Source: Salinispora arenicola
GTDB taxonomy: Bacteria; Actinomycetota; Actinomycetes; Mycobacteriales; Micromonosporaceae
Assembly (NCBI RefSeq): GCF_006716065.1
Contig: NZ_VFOL01000001.1
Location: 4,774,001 to 4,838,000, forward strand
DNA: 64,000 nucleotides
Direction of reading: 5' to 3'
Below the pieces are notes generated by a model. It did no database searches and was not told where the DNA came from. It saw nothing but the letters and a program-made list of their open reading frames with translations. Shown piece by piece: positions 26,241 to 35,041 of the stretch (its first letter is position 1; the number at the start of each line of letters is the position of its first letter). A program made the position numbers and the translations under genes.

Positions 26241-26915
26241 TCAGTCCGGTGGGTCCAGCAACAGGTTGGCCGCGTCGTACCAGCGGTCGACGTGCGGCAG
26301 GGAATCGCGTCGCGCACCAGCACGGATGGTCAGGTGCTCGATGGTCGGCTCGCAGACCAGATCGGCACGATCACCACGTCGGCGAGGATCTGCCGGCCAA
26401 CCTGGTGCCACAGTGCCGCCACCACGTCCTCGGGAGGCGCGGGAGAGGGGCGCGGTCGATCAGGTCGTCGACCAATGGAATGTGGTAGCCGCCGTAGTTC
26501 GCCGCACCGACGGCGGTGTTGCTCTGGAGCATCGGCTGGACGCAGGATCGGCCGTTGTTGCCGAACCAGTCGGGCATGGAGGCCGCCGGGGGTGATGTCC
26601 CACGTCCGCGCTGCCGCCGTTTCGGATCCTGGAGGATGCGGTAGCACTCGTCGGATTGGTCGATCCCCACCGGTCAACAGTCGATCCCACCCCCGGCCAC
26701 GTCCTCGGCGACCGCCTTCGCCACCTGACCGTGCACGTGGCCGTTCTGGTAGTCGGCAAGCTCCGTGAGGGTGGGCGTACGGCCGGCGGGCGAGGCCGAT
26801 AGCCCGCGGCGACCTGCACATGAGGATGCCGGCCCGCGCCGGCACCGGGGGCGTCCGACCGCAGCGCGGCACCCTTGTCGGTGAGGGCGAACTGGCCATC
26901 GTGCTCGCACACAAG
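26241..26915 (-). pseudogene. decayed oligopeptide-type solute-binding protein, with a methyltransferase scrap
   Basis: The minus strand contains fragments in shifting frames. DQSDECYRILQDPKRR, MPDWFGNNGRSCVQPML, NYGGYHIPLVDDLIDRA, LWHQVGRQILADVVIVP and RWYDAANLLLDPPD-stop match the C-terminal third of SBP_bac_5 proteins (DWFGNNGR, NYGGYxxPxVDxLI, LWHxxDxQIxxDAxxVP). Between about 26800 and 26915 a different scrap, CEHDGQFALTDKGAALRSDAPGAG, looks like the N-terminal part of an O-methyltransferase. Neither is translatable as a whole. An intact, differently built SBP lies downstream at 28397. Confidence 0.55.
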
Positions 26916-26916
26916 T

Positions 26917-26934
26917 GCTACATCAAACTAAAGT
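26917..26934 (+). promoter_or_regulatory. shared promoter motif GCTA-N8-TAAAGT
   Basis: GCTACATCAAACTAAAGT, an exact match with the 8-base spacer. It lies 138 bases before the start of the PLP enzyme/SBP/DUF885 operon, so its leader would be longer than at other copies. Confidence 0.5.
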
Positions 26935-26988
26935 AGGTGACAGTACTAGATTCCCTTCACCGCAACTTGCGCGATAGCCTCACCGCAT

Positions 26989-27004
26989 TTCACTTGAGAA
27001 AGTG
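26989..27004. promoter_or_regulatory. palindrome TCACTTGAGAAAGTGA
   Basis: Perfect 6+6 inverted repeat around GAGA, 69 bases before the PLP enzyme start and 55 bases after the shared motif. The left half plus loop (CACTTGAGAA) recurs exactly at 33831. Candidate operator. Confidence 0.4.
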
Positions 27005-27072
27005 ATGGTTCTGAGTGTCGGCCGGACGCCTGTGTGGCCTCCGGACCCGCCGTCGGCTACGAAGGGATCACC

Positions 27073-28395
27073 GTGAGCCATACCGTGGACTCCCCCGGCT
27101 CGGCCACAGTCCCGGCGTCGGTGCCACCGAGCCCGTTGCGCACCGCGTCGTGGAATCGCATCCGGGAACTGTTCGCCCTGGACCCGACGACCGTGCATCT
27201 CAACACCGGAACCGTCGGGGCCATGCCGTACCAGGTCCTCGACACCGTCGACCGAGTCACCCGACAGTGGACCGGCGGACTCCTAGACGTCTACCGCCCG
27301 GCCATGTTCACCGAGTACCGGGCCTTCATCGGCACGACGTTCGGAGTGGACGAGGACGAGATCGTCATCTGCCACAACGCGACCGAGGGCGTCGCACGGG
27401 TCATCCACGGGCTGGACCTGCGCGCGAGTGACGAGGTGGTGACCACCACCCACGAGTGTTACTCGGTGCTGTCCAACTTCAACTTGCTGCGCAACCGACA
27501 CGGCATTGTGGTACGCACCGTCACCCCGCCGTCGGGCCACGACGTACGGGCCGAGGAGATCGTCGATCTGGTCGAGTCGGCGATCACGCCGCGTACCAAG
27601 GTGCTGTCGTTCGCGGCGATCACTCTCTTCACCGGCACCATGTTTCCCGTCCGGCAGCTGTGCGAGCTGGCTCACCGGTACGGCCTGACCACCGTCATCG
27701 ACGGCGCCCTGATCCCCGGCATGTTCGACGTGAACCTGCGCGACTACGGCGCCGACTTCATCACCTGCTCCGGCTCGAAGTTCCAGTGTGGGCCCCTCGG
27801 CACCGGCCTCATCTACGTCCGCAACAAGGTCATCCCCGAGTCCAACCCGCTGCCGTTGCCCACCTTCTGGCCGCTCATCTCGACCTGGTACCCGATGATG
27901 GGCAGTCCGCCGCCGCGTACCACCAACGAGGTGGCCAGCTACAACATGGGCGACTACCTGCAAAGCGCCGGGAGCGCCAACCTGGCTCGTGGCGCCGCGC
28001 TGACCCGCGCCTTCGAGCTGTGGGACGACATCGGGCGGGACCGCATCGAGCGGTACGTCATGGAGCTCGCCGAGTACGCACGCGGCCGACTGATCGAGGC
28101 TTTCGGCGAGGAGGCCATGTACTCCCCCGGCGCCGACCCACGGTTGCGCTCACCGCTGATCGCGTTCAACCCGTTCCGCCGCGCCGAGGCCGCCTGGAAC
28201 ATCAAGAAGTTCGTCACCTTCGTCAAACGACTGGAGACCGAGCACCGGATCTGGACCCGTTGGACCGAGTTCGACGTCCCCGGATCGCCGCACCAGCACT
28301 ACGCGGCACGCATCACCACGCACCTGTTCAACACGCGTGGAGAGATCGACCACAGCGTCCGGACGATGGTCCGCCTTGCCGAGGAGATGTCCTGA
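27073..28395 (+). CDS. class V aminotransferase-fold PLP enzyme (isopenicillin-N-epimerase-like)
   Basis: 440 residues, fold type I PLP enzyme of the NifS/isopenicillin N epimerase group. VHLNTGTVGAMPYQVL opens the fold, CHNATEGVARVIHGL binds the cofactor phosphate, DGALIPGMFDVNL carries the Asp that contacts the pyridine N, and CSGSKFQCGPLGTG holds the PLP Lys236. A GTG start at 27073 has AAGGG seven bases upstream. It heads a tight operon with the SBP (1-base gap) and the DUF885 gene. Homologues include racemases, lyases and cysteine desulfurases. A sulfur-mobilising role for the thiosugar is attractive but unproven; there is no obvious flexible loop Cys of NifS enzymes. Confidence 0.75.
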   Translation: MSHTVDSPGSATVPASVPPSPLRTASWNRIRELFALDPTTVHLNTGTVGAMPYQVLDTVDRVTRQWTGGLLDVYRPAMFTEYRAFIGTTFGVDEDEIVICHNATEGVARVIHGLDLRASDEVVTTTHECYSVLSNFNLLRNRHGIVVRTVTPPSGHDVRAEEIVDLVESAITPRTKVLSFAAITLFTGTMFPVRQLCELAHRYGLTTVIDGALIPGMFDVNLRDYGADFITCSGSKFQCGPLGTGLIYVRNKVIPESNPLPLPTFWPLISTWYPMMGSPPPRTTNEVASYNMGDYLQSAGSANLARGAALTRAFELWDDIGRDRIERYVMELAEYARGRLIEAFGEEAMYSPGADPRLRSPLIAFNPFRRAEAAWNIKKFVTFVKRLETEHRIWTRWTEFDVPGSPHQHYAARITTHLFNTRGEIDHSVRTMVRLAEEMS

Positions 28396-28396
28396 G

Positions 28397-30070
28397 GTGA
28401 CCCAGGCACGCAGCACAGCGATCAGCGCACCCGGCGCCCGGCAGCGGAACATCCTGCGGTTGCTCGGTACCGCCGCCGTCCACCAGGCCGACCCGGCCGC
28501 CGCCTGGTCCCCGGCCGAACGCCAACTGCTGCGCCTGACCACGCGGCAACTGGTCAGCTACCCAGGGGCGGCTGATCCGACCGACTGGCGGGCCCTCGGT
28601 CCGGTCGGTGACCTGGCCGTCGACGTGCCGTCCACCTACAACGCCGGGCTCGGCGCCAGCCACCGCTCGTACGTGGCACACCTGCGTCCGGACGTGTGGT
28701 GGGACAGCCCGCAGCCGAGGCGGATCACCGCACACGACGTCGTACGCGGATTCAAGCGACTCGCCAACCCCGTGACCCGTCATCCCGCCCTGCCCTACTT
28801 CCGCAGCACCATACGGGGCATGGACCGGTACTGCGACGAGTACGCCGCCGTCGTCGCCGGCCGGCCGGTCACCGCGGCACTGCTGGCCGCCTTCGCCAAC
28901 GCGCACGACCTGCCCGGCGTGTTCGCCCTCGACGACGAGACGGTCGTCATCGAACTCCTCCGCCCGGCGTTGGACTTTCCCGACATGCTCGCCCTGAGCT
29001 GCGCCTCCCCGGCCCCCGCCGAGTACGACGCGTACCTGCCGGGCAGCACCGAACTGCACGCGCACCTCGTCGCCAGCGGTCCGTACCGGGTCGCCACGTG
29101 GCAGCCCCGGGACACCATCCGGTTGGAACCCAACCCCACCTGGCGCCCGGAGAGCGACCCGGTGCGGCACCAGCGTTTCGACGCCGTGGAGTTCCGGGTG
29201 TCCGGCGACGGTCCGCGCCGGCTGGCCGACCAGATCTCCGCCGACGTGGCCGACCTGCCGTGGGGGGTTCCCGTCGGCGAGGTGAGCGGGTACCGGGCCG
29301 ACCCGTTCCTGGTGTTCAACCTGCGCGACCCAGCCAACCCGGCGATGACCACGGCAGCCGTGCGACAGGTGATCGACGAGGCGATCGACCGGTCCGCGTT
29401 GGCCCGGATCGCCCGCGTCGGTGACCCGTGGTCGGCGGTTCGCGAGGCGTACACCGTGGTGCCGCCGGGCAACGACGGACACCTGCCTTCGGACCCAGCG
29501 GCCGACCCACCGGCGCACGGCGCCCCCCGCGAGCGGCTCACCGCCGCCGGCCATCCGAACGGGCTCCTCCTGACCGCGGTGTGCCCCGACCGGACCGAGG
29601 AACTGGCCCTGGCCCGCGCCTGGGCCGCCGACCTGGCTACGGCCGGCATCGAGGTACGGCTGGTGGCGTTGGACGAGGCGACGCACCGGGCGCTGCTCAC
29701 CGGCGCCGCAGGCGCACCGGCCCAACGCTGGGACGTCAGCACCACGTCGTGGACGGCGCCATGGGGGTACGGCAACGCGCGGGTGTTCCTCCAGCCACTG
29801 GTGGATGGCGCACGGCCGAACGGCCACCGCGACGAGGAACTCGACCGGATGGTCGAGCAGGCGGTCGACGCCGCCGATCCCCGGGAGGCCGTGGCGTGCT
29901 GGCAGCAGGTGCAGCGACGGCTGCTGGCCGACGCGGCGGTCGTACCCCTGCTGTTCCGACGCCCCACCGACGCGGCACCGCGCGGGCCGCGAGTGCGCCG
30001 CGCCGACGCGCTGCCCTCGCTCGGTGGCCTGGCCGACCTCGGCGACGTGCGCCTGGGGAACGAGCGGTGA
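28397..30070 (+). CDS. SBP_bac_5 solute-binding-like protein without signal peptide
   Basis: 557 residues, homologous to oligopeptide-binding proteins. Visible are TAHDVVRGFKRLANP, LPYFRSTIRGM, DETVVIELLRPALDFPDML, LVASGPYRVATWQPRDTIRLEPNPTW, a FNLRDPANPAMTTAAVRQVIDEAIDR hinge region and a C-terminal LLADAAVVPLLFRRPTD. Normal family members are lipoproteins; this N-terminus (TQARSTAISAPGARQRNILRLLG) has no hydrophobic signal or lipobox, so the protein should stay in the cytoplasm. It may bind or chaperone a biosynthetic intermediate instead of feeding a transporter; no permease is nearby. The GTG start follows the upstream stop by one base, and its own stop overlaps the DUF885 start. Confidence 0.75.
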   Translation: MTQARSTAISAPGARQRNILRLLGTAAVHQADPAAAWSPAERQLLRLTTRQLVSYPGAADPTDWRALGPVGDLAVDVPSTYNAGLGASHRSYVAHLRPDVWWDSPQPRRITAHDVVRGFKRLANPVTRHPALPYFRSTIRGMDRYCDEYAAVVAGRPVTAALLAAFANAHDLPGVFALDDETVVIELLRPALDFPDMLALSCASPAPAEYDAYLPGSTELHAHLVASGPYRVATWQPRDTIRLEPNPTWRPESDPVRHQRFDAVEFRVSGDGPRRLADQISADVADLPWGVPVGEVSGYRADPFLVFNLRDPANPAMTTAAVRQVIDEAIDRSALARIARVGDPWSAVREAYTVVPPGNDGHLPSDPAADPPAHGAPRERLTAAGHPNGLLLTAVCPDRTEELALARAWAADLATAGIEVRLVALDEATHRALLTGAAGAPAQRWDVSTTSWTAPWGYGNARVFLQPLVDGARPNGHRDEELDRMVEQAVDAADPREAVACWQQVQRRLLADAAVVPLLFRRPTDAAPRGPRVRRADALPSLGGLADLGDVRLGNER

Positions 30071-31308
30071 GCACCGCCGAGGAGGTCGTCGCCGACTACC
30101 TCACGCTCGGGCTGCGGATGGATCGGCTGATCGACGGCTACGTCGACTGCTGGTTCGGCGACCCGGCGCTGGCCGCCCGGGTCGCCGCCGAGCCGGTCCA
30201 CGACCCGGCGACACTGGCCCGGCAGGCCGGCGAACTGCTGGACCGGTTGCCCGGCGCGGACCTGCACACCGATCGTCGGCGGTTCCTCACCGCTCAGGTG
30301 CGGGCTGTGCACTGCGCCGCCCGGCGGGCCGCCGGTGAGCCGATCGGCTTCCTCGACGAGGTACGTACCTACTTCGACGTCGAGATCGGGCTCGGCGACC
30401 CGGAACGGTACGCGGCGGTGCACGAGGCGATCGGCGCGTTGCTGCCCGGCAGCGGCACGCTGATGGAGCGGGTGGAAAAGTTCTACGCCCGCAACGTGGT
30501 GCCGCCGGACCGGCTGGGTCCGGCGGTGCGGGCCGTCACCGACGCGCTGCGCGAGCGCGCCCGGCCGCTGCTGGGGCTACCCACCGCCGAGCGGGTGGAG
30601 ATAGAGGTGGTCCGCGACCGGCCGTGGAACGCGTTCAACCGCTACCACGGCGGGTTCCGCTCCACGGTGACCCTGAACGAGACGGCGGGCCGCACGATCG
30701 CGGTACTGCCGTTGATGTCGACCCACGAGGCGTACCCCGGTCACCACGTCGAGCACTGTCTCAAGGAAGCCGGCCTGGTCCAGCAGCGGGGCTGGGACGA
30801 GCACCGGATCGCCCTGGTCAACACGCCGCAGTGCCTGATGGCCGAGGGCACCGCCGAGCACGGTGCGCCCGCCCTGCTCGGCCCCGGTTGGGGCCGGTGG
30901 ACCAGCGAACTGCTGGCCGACCAGGGCGTCACCGTCGAAGGTGAGCTGGTCGAACAGCTGGTCGCACTGGTCAACCAGCTCATGCCGGCCCGCCAGGACG
31001 CGGCGATCCTGCTGCACGACCGGGGTATGCCGGCCGACGATGTCGTGGCCTACCTGCACCAGTGGCTGCTGCTGCCCTGGGACCGGGCCGAGCAGATCGT
31101 CACCTTCCTGGTCGATCCGTTGTGGCGGGCGTACTCCACCACCTACGTCGAGGGCGCCCGGCTGGTCGGCTCATGGTTGGCCGCCCGGCCGACCGAGGTG
31201 CCGCTGATCAAGCGGTATCGCACTCTGTTGACCGAGCAGGCGCTGCCCGGTCAGCTGCACGACGACATCATCGCGGAGCCGGCCGATCCGGTCCCCATGG
31301 CCAGCTGA
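30067..31308 (+). CDS. DUF885-like putative metallohydrolase
   Basis: 413 residues, shorter than the usual 550-600 of DUF885. The key motif STHEAYPGHHVEHCLKE (HEAxPGHH) is present, with AEGTAEHGAPALL supplying a likely third metal ligand or catalytic acid, and a C-terminal ARLVGSWLAARP like the RxKIxxLR region of the family. DUF885 proteins are predicted zinc peptidase-like enzymes. GTG start overlaps the preceding stop (GTGA), third gene of the operon. A role in trimming or hydrolysing a pathway intermediate is possible. Convergent with CalG2. Confidence 0.7.
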   Translation: MSTAEEVVADYLTLGLRMDRLIDGYVDCWFGDPALAARVAAEPVHDPATLARQAGELLDRLPGADLHTDRRRFLTAQVRAVHCAARRAAGEPIGFLDEVRTYFDVEIGLGDPERYAAVHEAIGALLPGSGTLMERVEKFYARNVVPPDRLGPAVRAVTDALRERARPLLGLPTAERVEIEVVRDRPWNAFNRYHGGFRSTVTLNETAGRTIAVLPLMSTHEAYPGHHVEHCLKEAGLVQQRGWDEHRIALVNTPQCLMAEGTAEHGAPALLGPGWGRWTSELLADQGVTVEGELVEQLVALVNQLMPARQDAAILLHDRGMPADDVVAYLHQWLLLPWDRAEQIVTFLVDPLWRAYSTTYVEGARLVGSWLAARPTEVPLIKRYRTLLTEQALPGQLHDDIIAEPADPVPMAS

Positions 31309-31434
31309 TCGTGCCACCGCGCGCTGGGTGGCGAGCGGCCGGTGGCCGGCGCTGCACTCCGTCCCGGCGGCGCAACCAGCGACGACGCCTCGGCGTCCGA
31401 ACCCAGCCAGGCTGCTCGGCCACACGGGCCGGCG

Positions 31435-32628
31435 TCACCGGCGCCGGGACAGATACGCCTCGATCGCACCGGCGGCGCGTACCGCGCCGCCGGCCCGCCG
31501 CACCTGCTCCCGCATCGCTGCCACCCGCTGCGCCAGCGCCGGGTCGCCGGCCACCCGCTCGACAGCGGCGAGCAGCTCCTGCCCGTCGGCCTTCGCCCCG
31601 GGCAGGAGCACACCGAGACCGAGCTGGTCGACCCGGCGGGCCATCGGCTGCACGTCGAAGGACTGCGGCACGACAACCAGTGGACGCCCCCAGTGCAGCG
31701 CCTCCATCAGGGTGCCCATGCCACCGTGCGTCACGCAGACGCTCGCCCGCTCCAGCACCTCCACGTGCGGCACCCACGGGTGCGCCTCCACATTCGGTGG
31801 CAACTCACCGAGCTGCGCCGGATCGACCTGGTCGCCGAGGGTCATCACCACGTGCCAGGGCTGATCGGCGAACGCGCGGGCGCAGTCACGGAAGAACCCC
31901 GGCCGGTCGTTGAAGGTGGTGCCCAGCGACACCAGCACGACCGGTCGGTCGTCGGTGGGCGGTGTCCACCGCCCGAGATAGCGTCGTTGCCCGAAACAGG
32001 GCCCCACGAACTCGAACCGCTCGTCGAAGCTCTCCCCGGCGATCTGGAACGCCTTCGGCACGAACACCAGGTTGAACTGCTCGACGTGCTGCCAGCACGC
32101 GACCACCGACCGGGTCAGACCGTGCTCGGCGAGCAACGCCGCCAGGTTGTCCCGGAACGCCGGGAGGTCCAGCGGGTCGATCGTCCCGGCCAACCCGATC
32201 ATGTCCTGGGAGAAGGAGTAGTGCTCGTTGGAGGCGAAGGCGGCGCTGAGCCGGCCGGCCGGTTGATCCCAGCGGGCGGCCAGCAGCTGCCCGGCGATGA
32301 ACGGGAAGTCATCGTAGAGAACCAGGTCCGGGACGTCGTCGTCGAGCGCGGCAGCGGTGGCCCGCAGCACCGACATGTTCTCTCGCAGATACATCAGGTG
32401 CGGTCGGACACCGAGGTCGTTGGCACCGAACACCTCGGCGGCGTCAGCGTCGATGATCTCCGAGGCGTACGGCACCACGGTCGCGCCGGCCGCCGCGACC
32501 GGCACGGCGAACCCGCCCGCGGTGACGTAGCTGACCCGGTGTCCGCGCCGGACCAGCTCGGTGACCACCGCCAGGGTGGGCAGGACCAGACCGTGGCTGG
32601 CCACGTTGACGAACAGCAGATGGGCCAC
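31435..32628 (-). CDS. calG2: CalG2-type glycosyltransferase (thiosugar)
   Basis: 397 residues, GT1 fold. LLFVNVASHGLVLPTLAVVTELVRRGHRVSYVTAGGF at the N-terminus, YDDFPFIAGQLLAARW and SNEHYSFSQDM in the acceptor domain, and CVTHGGMGTLMEALHWGRPLVVVPQSFDVQPMARR in the donor domain agree with CalG2 as I recall it. CalG2 adds the 4-thio-2,4,6-trideoxysugar onto the hydroxylamino sugar. The GTG at 32628 is chosen because GGAG lies seven bases upstream and the protein then starts like its relatives. It is directly downstream of the aldo/keto reductase on the same strand, a likely enzyme of the same deoxysugar. Confidence 0.85.
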   Translation of the reverse strand: MAHLLFVNVASHGLVLPTLAVVTELVRRGHRVSYVTAGGFAVPVAAAGATVVPYASEIIDADAAEVFGANDLGVRPHLMYLRENMSVLRATAAALDDDVPDLVLYDDFPFIAGQLLAARWDQPAGRLSAAFASNEHYSFSQDMIGLAGTIDPLDLPAFRDNLAALLAEHGLTRSVVACWQHVEQFNLVFVPKAFQIAGESFDERFEFVGPCFGQRRYLGRWTPPTDDRPVVLVSLGTTFNDRPGFFRDCARAFADQPWHVVMTLGDQVDPAQLGELPPNVEAHPWVPHVEVLERASVCVTHGGMGTLMEALHWGRPLVVVPQSFDVQPMARRVDQLGLGVLLPGAKADGQELLAAVERVAGDPALAQRVAAMREQVRRAGGAVRAAGAIEAYLSRRR

Positions 32629-32680
32629 CGGTCGACTCCGTCCGTGGTCGCGTCCCGCACCGGTGGGGCACGGGTTCAGG

Positions 32681-33706
32681 TCAGGACATCCAGGCGTCCG
32701 GTGCCGGACCACCGCGCCCCGGCGGCGGGAACAGTTCGTCCAACCGGGCCAGTTCGTCGGCCGCCAGGGGCTGTTCCAGCGCGCGCAGGGCACCGTCCAG
32801 GTGCTCCGGCGTACGGGGGCCGACCACGGCGGCGGTCACTCCCGGCCTGTGCAACACCCACGCCATGCCGACCCCGGCCGGGTCCCGTCCGAGGTCGCCG
32901 CAGAAGCGCTCGTACGTCTCCAGCGCCGAGCGGTGCCGGGCCAGCCCCTCCACGGCCCTCCCCTGGGCGGATTTCACCGCCGTGCCCTCCTCCCGCTTAC
33001 GCAGCACGCCGCTGAGCAGGCCACCGTGCAGCGGCGACCAGACCAGCACGCCGATGCCCTCGGCCGCGGCGGCCGGTAGTACCTCTAACTCGACGTACCG
33101 GGTCACCAGGTTGTAGACGCACTGCTCGCTGGCGAGACCGAGCAGCCGGTGTCGGCGAGCGGCCTCCTGCGCGCTGACCAGGTCCCAGCCGGCGAAGTTG
33201 GAGGACCCCACGTAGCGGACCTTGCCCTGGTGCACCAGTTGCTCCATGGCCTGCCAAATTTCGTCCCAGCCGACCTCCCGGTCGACCTGGTGCATCTGGT
33301 AGAGGTCGATGGTGTCGGTCTGCAACCGACGCAGCGACGCCTCGCAGGCGGCGATGATGTGCCGGGCGGACAGTCCCCGGTCGTTGGGGCTGTCGCCCAT
33401 CGGATTGCCCACCTTGGTGGCCAGCACCACCGAGTCGCGGCGGGACGGATCATCGGCCAGCCAGCGGCCGATCATCTCCTCGGTCCAGCCACGGTGGACG
33501 CGCCACCCGTAGATGTCCGCGGTGTCGACCAGGTTCACCCCGCGGTTCCACGCATGGTCCAGCAGCCGATGGGCATCCGCCTCGTCGACTCGCCCGCCGA
33601 AGTTGACGGTTCCGATCGCGACCCGACTCACGCGCAGGCCGGTCCGACCGAGCCGGACATGCAGCGACGCCACCCGTACCTCCCTGGACCGGGCCGGATC
33701 CGACAT
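32681..33706 (-). CDS. aldo/keto reductase, probable NDP-hexose reductase (TylCII/EryBII type)
   Basis: 341 residues, TIM-barrel aldo/keto reductase. LGRTGLRVSRVAIGTVNFGGRVDE, catalytic DTADIYGWR (Asp and Tyr), VVLATKVGNPMGD (Lys), IDLYQMHQVDREVGWDE (His) and YVGSSNFAGWDLV are all in place. The closest remembered relatives are the 2,3-reductases that follow the 2,3-dehydratase in 2-deoxysugar pathways, which fits the 2,3-dehydratase at 46039. It would reduce the unstable 3-keto intermediate on the way to the 2,4,6-trideoxy thiosugar. The ATG at 33706 has GGGGG eight bases upstream. Same-strand neighbour of CalG2 (52-base gap). Confidence 0.8.
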   Translation of the reverse strand: MSDPARSREVRVASLHVRLGRTGLRVSRVAIGTVNFGGRVDEADAHRLLDHAWNRGVNLVDTADIYGWRVHRGWTEEMIGRWLADDPSRRDSVVLATKVGNPMGDSPNDRGLSARHIIAACEASLRRLQTDTIDLYQMHQVDREVGWDEIWQAMEQLVHQGKVRYVGSSNFAGWDLVSAQEAARRHRLLGLASEQCVYNLVTRYVELEVLPAAAAEGIGVLVWSPLHGGLLSGVLRKREEGTAVKSAQGRAVEGLARHRSALETYERFCGDLGRDPAGVGMAWVLHRPGVTAAVVGPRTPEHLDGALRALEQPLAADELARLDELFPPPGRGGPAPDAWMS

Positions 33707-33723
33707 CCGACAACCCCCTACAC

Positions 33724-33741
33724 GATATAGATTTATGAAGC
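33724..33741. promoter_or_regulatory. AT-rich promoter island of the AKR/calG2 unit
   Basis: GATATAGATTTATGAAGC can be read as a weak copy of the shared motif on either strand (GATA-N8-TGAAGC forward, GCTT-N8-TATATC reverse). The reverse reading ends 17 bases before the reductase start. Confidence 0.3.
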
Positions 33742-33830
33742 ATACGACGTAGGCTCGTGCGAGGTCCGCAATCACGAACAATAGTTGGCACCCCTGAATA
33801 CCCTTTCGCCCCTTGACCGCTCTCATCAAT

Positions 33831-33840
33831 CACTTGAGAA
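33831..33840 (+). promoter_or_regulatory. CACTTGAGAA element before calS13
   Basis: Exact ten-base match to the half palindrome at 26991, here 28 bases before the CalS13 ATG. The right half (TCATG) is not conserved. Confidence 0.35.
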
Positions 33841-33867
33841 TCATGTGGCACCTATCAAGGGGGCGCG

Positions 33868-35004
33868 ATGATCCCGTTGTCCAAGATCGCCATGTCGCCG
33901 GACGTCGACCGCCGCATCTCCGCCGTGTTGCACAGCGGACGCCTGGAGCACGGGCCGACCGTGGCCGAGTACGAGGCGACGGTCGGCGAACGCGTCGGCA
34001 ATCCCCGCGTCGTGTCGGTCAACTGCGGCACCGCCGGACTGCACCTGGCTCTCAGCCTCGCCGCTCGCCCCGGCCCCGGCCCCGGGCAAGCCGATCGGGC
34101 CGAACCGGGTGAGGTGCTGAGTACCCCGCTGACCTTCGAGGGCACCAACTGGCCAGCCCTCGCCAATGGGCTGCGGGTGCGCTGGGTCGATGTCGACCCG
34201 GCGACGCTCAACGTCGACCTCGACGATCTGGCGGCCAAGATCTCACCGGCCACCCGGGCCATCGTGGTCGTGCACTGGCTCGGATACCCCGTGGACCTCA
34301 ACCGGCTCTGCGCCGTGGTGGACCAGGCCGCAGCCAGGTACGGACACCGGCCTTTGATCATCGAGGACTGCGCTCAGGCGTGGGGCGCCACCTACCGGGG
34401 CACCCCGCTCGGCACGCACGGCAACGTCTGCGTGTTCAGCACCGGCGCGATCAAGACGCTCACCACCGGCAGTGGCGGACTGGTCGTGCTGCCCGACGAC
34501 GACCTGCACGAGCGGCTGCGGCTCCGCCGGTGGCTGGGCATCGAGCGAGCCTCGGCCCGGATCACCGGGGACTACGACGTGGCCGAATGGGGATACCGGT
34601 TCGTCCTCAACGAGATCGGTGGCGCGATCGGGCTGTCCAACCTGGAACACGTCGACGAACTGCTGCGCCGGCACCGGGAGAACGCCGCCTACTATGACAA
34701 GGAGTTGACCGGTCTCGACGGCGTCGAACACACCGAACGCGCCGACGACCGGGAGCCCTCGTTCTGGGTGTACCCCCTGAAGGTACGCGACCGTTCCGCC
34801 TTCATGTGCCGACTGCGCGACGCCGGCATTGCCAGCAGTGTCATCTCCCGCCGCAACGACGCGCACAGCTGCATGGCGTCATCACGAGCCCACCTACCCG
34901 GCCTGGACTCGGTGGCCGACCGGGTGGTCTACATCCCGGTGGGCTGGTGGCTCACCGCGGAGGACCGTTCCCACGTCGTCGAAACGATCAGATCCGGCTG
35001 GTGA
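33868..35004 (+). CDS. calS13: CalS13-type sugar 4-aminotransferase (DegT/DnrJ/EryC1)
   Basis: 378 residues, PLP-dependent sugar aminotransferase. MIPLSKIAMSPDVDRRI, the gate region SGRLEHGPTVAEYEATVG, VNCGTAGLHLALSL (phosphate binding), IIEDCAQAWGATYRG (Asp pairs with the PLP nitrogen) and FSTGAIKTLTTGSGG with Lys196 match CalS13 (formerly CalH) as I remember it. It converts TDP-4-keto-6-deoxyglucose to TDP-4-amino-4,6-dideoxyglucose, the precursor of the hydroxylamino sugar. ATG with GGGGG upstream. First gene of a long plus-strand series; CalG3, which transfers the resulting sugar, follows after 37 bases. Confidence 0.88.
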   Translation: MIPLSKIAMSPDVDRRISAVLHSGRLEHGPTVAEYEATVGERVGNPRVVSVNCGTAGLHLALSLAARPGPGPGQADRAEPGEVLSTPLTFEGTNWPALANGLRVRWVDVDPATLNVDLDDLAAKISPATRAIVVVHWLGYPVDLNRLCAVVDQAAARYGHRPLIIEDCAQAWGATYRGTPLGTHGNVCVFSTGAIKTLTTGSGGLVVLPDDDLHERLRLRRWLGIERASARITGDYDVAEWGYRFVLNEIGGAIGLSNLEHVDELLRRHRENAAYYDKELTGLDGVEHTERADDREPSFWVYPLKVRDRSAFMCRLRDAGIASSVISRRNDAHSCMASSRAHLPGLDSVADRVVYIPVGWWLTAEDRSHVVETIRSGW

Positions 35005-35041
35005 ACAACCCCGGCCGTCACCCGACCCGAAGGGCACCGAC

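Noticed and set aside
28328..30423. Large minus-strand frames opposite the solute-binding protein
   Set aside because: No ribosome site or family signature; they arise from third-position GC bias of the plus-strand genes.
30067..31308. Calling the DUF885 protein a pathway sugar or aryl hydrolase
   Set aside because: Only the HEAxPGHH motif is visible; nothing in the sequence fixes the substrate.
31342..33015. 557-codon plus-strand frame opposite CalG2 and the reductase
   Set aside because: It is the complement of two clear family genes; its composition (His/Arg/Pro-rich) is that of a shadow frame in GC-rich DNA.
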